Source of the DNA: an uncultured Lachnospiraceae bacterium | GTDB taxonomy: Bacteria > Bacillota > Clostridia > Lachnospirales > Lachnospiraceae | Direction: 5' to 3' | NCBI GenBank assembly: GCA_902762905.1 | Contig: CACWQE010000033.1 | Coordinates: 1 to 44,100 of the forward strand | DNA: 44,100 nt | In this document: positions 43,311-44,100 of the stretch, in pieces | Numbering within the stretch: position 1 is the first letter of the stretch | Layout of the letters: each line of letters opens with the position of its first letter | Notes under the pieces: model-generated | What the model was told of the DNA's origin: nothing | Databases searched by the model: none | The model's input: only the letters and a program-made list of their open reading frames with translations | Position numbers and translations under genes: made by a program

Positions 43311-43340
43311 TAAAGCTACAGCAGGAATGCTGTAGCTTTA
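43311..43340 (+). terminator. Perfect hairpin after prfC
   Basis: A 13-bp perfect stem, TAAAGCTACAGCA with its complement, and a GGAA tetraloop. The following sequence is TGTGTATACG, so the U-tract is limited to the stem end. Confidence 0.7.
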
Positions 43341-43395
43341 TGTGTATACGATGAGCCAAGTACAGATTCGTGCTTGCATGTTAGGAGGAAATCTT

Positions 43396-43611
43396 ATGGG
43401 ACTTGTGACCGGAGATAATTACAATCCTGCACTTGCACCGGCAATTATGAATTTTGAATTGCTGTTTGATGGTTCAAAGGAAGCATATGTAGACCGGCTG
43501 TTACAGGGAAAGAATGATATCGATAAGATGGATATTCTTGCACGTATGCCGCAATTCTCCTGTCGGGAAGAGCTGGAACGCTATGTAGAACATGCAGGGC
43601 TGGACAATTAA
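43396..43611 (+). CDS. Small protein of unknown function (71 aa)
   Basis: A 71-residue soluble protein, MGLVTGDNYNPALAPAIMNF at the start, with a helical charged second half (YVDRLLQGKNDIDKMDILAR). TTAGGAGG lies seven bases before the ATG at 43396, a better site than upstream in-frame starts at 43342 and 43354. I do not recognise the family. It lies between a terminator and a convergent gene, so it is probably monocistronic. Confidence 0.65.
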   Translation: MGLVTGDNYNPALAPAIMNFELLFDGSKEAYVDRLLQGKNDIDKMDILARMPQFSCREELERYVEHAGLDN

Positions 43612-43677
43612 CAGGAAAATGCCGTCTTCCGTAAGCTGCTTATTCTTGCTGTTGAATGGAAGGCGGCATTTGCCGGT

Positions 43678-43944
43678 CTAGCGGTTCAGAAGTCCCATCA
43701 GAAGATCGACTTTCTGTCTGTCCGCAGCGGACATGTTTTGTTTCATAATGCGGATCAACAGTGCAGATTCTTCCTTCGTAAAGTTAAGACTCCGCTTGGA
43801 AAGTTCTTTGTTGATCGCCATCACTTTAGCGAGCATCATTTCCGGTGACATGTTCTGATTTGTCGAAGCAAGTTCCTGAATGATCTGCTTCTTAACCGGA
43901 TGCAATTTCTGAAATTCCGGGCTGGAAAATAAATCCTGATTCAT
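43678..43944 (-). CDS. Small helical protein of unknown function (88 aa)
   Basis: An 88-residue, helix-rich, soluble protein (MNQDLFSSPEFQKLHPVKKQ start, MMLAKVMAINKELSKRSLNF in the middle). AGGAG sits five bases before the ATG at 43944, so the open frame back to 44001 is not used. There is no recognised domain. Its upstream side is occupied by the second dispersed hairpin repeat. The short gap to the convergent gene (43612-43677) holds an imperfect GCCGTCTTCC/GGAAGGCGGC hairpin that could act as a shared terminator. Confidence 0.65.
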   Translation of the reverse strand: MNQDLFSSPEFQKLHPVKKQIIQELASTNQNMSPEMMLAKVMAINKELSKRSLNFTKEESALLIRIMKQNMSAADRQKVDLLMGLLNR

Positions 43945-43982
43945 ACATACTCCTTTCTTACAACACAATGAATACTCTTCAA

Positions 43983-44100
43983 CAGCGTAAGTCTCGCTCA
44001 TCGGTGTGGGCGCATGCTTGAAGGTTATGAATCCGGTGCTTTGAAGGTGTCATGATGGTGCAGGCACGCTCGCGCTACGACTCGCACGCAGCAGTACTAA
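43983..44100. repeat. Dispersed hairpin repeat, copy 2 (cut by window end)
   Basis: Read in reverse complement, 44100-44052 matches 593-640: TTAGTAC(T/C)GCTGCG, CGAGT, GTAGCG(C/A)GAGCGTGCCTGC. A weaker match continues through ATTCATAA to GACTTACGCTGTTG near 43983. The other half of the hairpin would lie beyond the window. It sits directly upstream of a small minus-strand gene, so it could be part of its leader. Confidence 0.55.

Noticed and set aside
1..44100. tRNA, rRNA, insertion sequence, prophage or CRISPR loci
   Set aside because: I looked for tRNA cloverleaf ends, transposase motifs, integrases and regular repeat-spacer arrays and found none.

Overview
The window looks like a chromosomal segment of a gut-type Lachnospiraceae bacterium (Clostridia, low to moderate GC). 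The clues are AGGAGG ribosome binding sites, strong TTGACA/TATAAT promoters, Firmicute-type intrinsic terminators, an mgl galactose operon next to a YesM/YesN two-component pair, XRE regulators with membrane tails, BspA-like leucine-rich surface proteins and MacB/FtsX export systems. The species cannot be fixed from sequence alone. I saw no rRNA or tRNA genes, CRISPR array, prophage or intact insertion sequence.

Layout. 1-700: structured intergenic DNA with hairpins and one copy of a dispersed hairpin repeat. 695-9209: housekeeping block with an EAL phosphodiesterase, queA, a membrane-anchored XRE regulator, a tyrA-aroA-EamA transporter operon and an RsuA/RluB pseudouridine synthase. 9639-15807: cell-surface and signalling block with a 3D/SH3 wall protein, a small XRE regulator, a frameshifted leucine-rich-repeat surface protein, and a convergent three-gene operon joining a LytTR-FHA protein, a zinc-ribbon FHA protein and a transmembrane Ser/Thr kinase. 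15956-17871: a candidate structured leader or small RNA, followed by a hipBA module with three evenly spaced palindromic operators and a 39-bp direct repeat flanking hipA. 17872-20833: an OmpR-type two-component pair and a YghZ-like aldo/keto reductase.

21120-31280 is the galactose block. It holds an mglB-mglA-mglC importer, then a YesN regulator, a YesM kinase and two membrane-tethered sugar-binding proteins that probably act as co-sensors. The transporter's binding protein reads as a circular permutation of the canonical galactose-binding protein: the segment that is normally N-terminal sits at the C-terminus behind a serine-rich linker. The lipoprotein beside the kinase keeps the normal order and the galactose-contacting residues. 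The permease carries an extra cytoplasmic coiled-coil region of about 215 residues.

31305-44100: a small unknown protein, a YaiI/YqxD protein, and an ABC export locus (large FtsX permease, ATPase, Ig-like membrane-anchored protein, MacB-type permease) preceded by a roughly 245-nt imperfect inverted repeat. leuS, prfC, two small proteins of unknown function and a second, truncated copy of the dispersed hairpin repeat follow.

Strongest leads: the circularly permuted MglB, the tandem-hairpin leader or small RNA at 15990-16119 in front of a nine-codon ORF, the long inverted repeat at 32565-32812, the LytTR-FHA fusion, and the repeat-flanked hipA.
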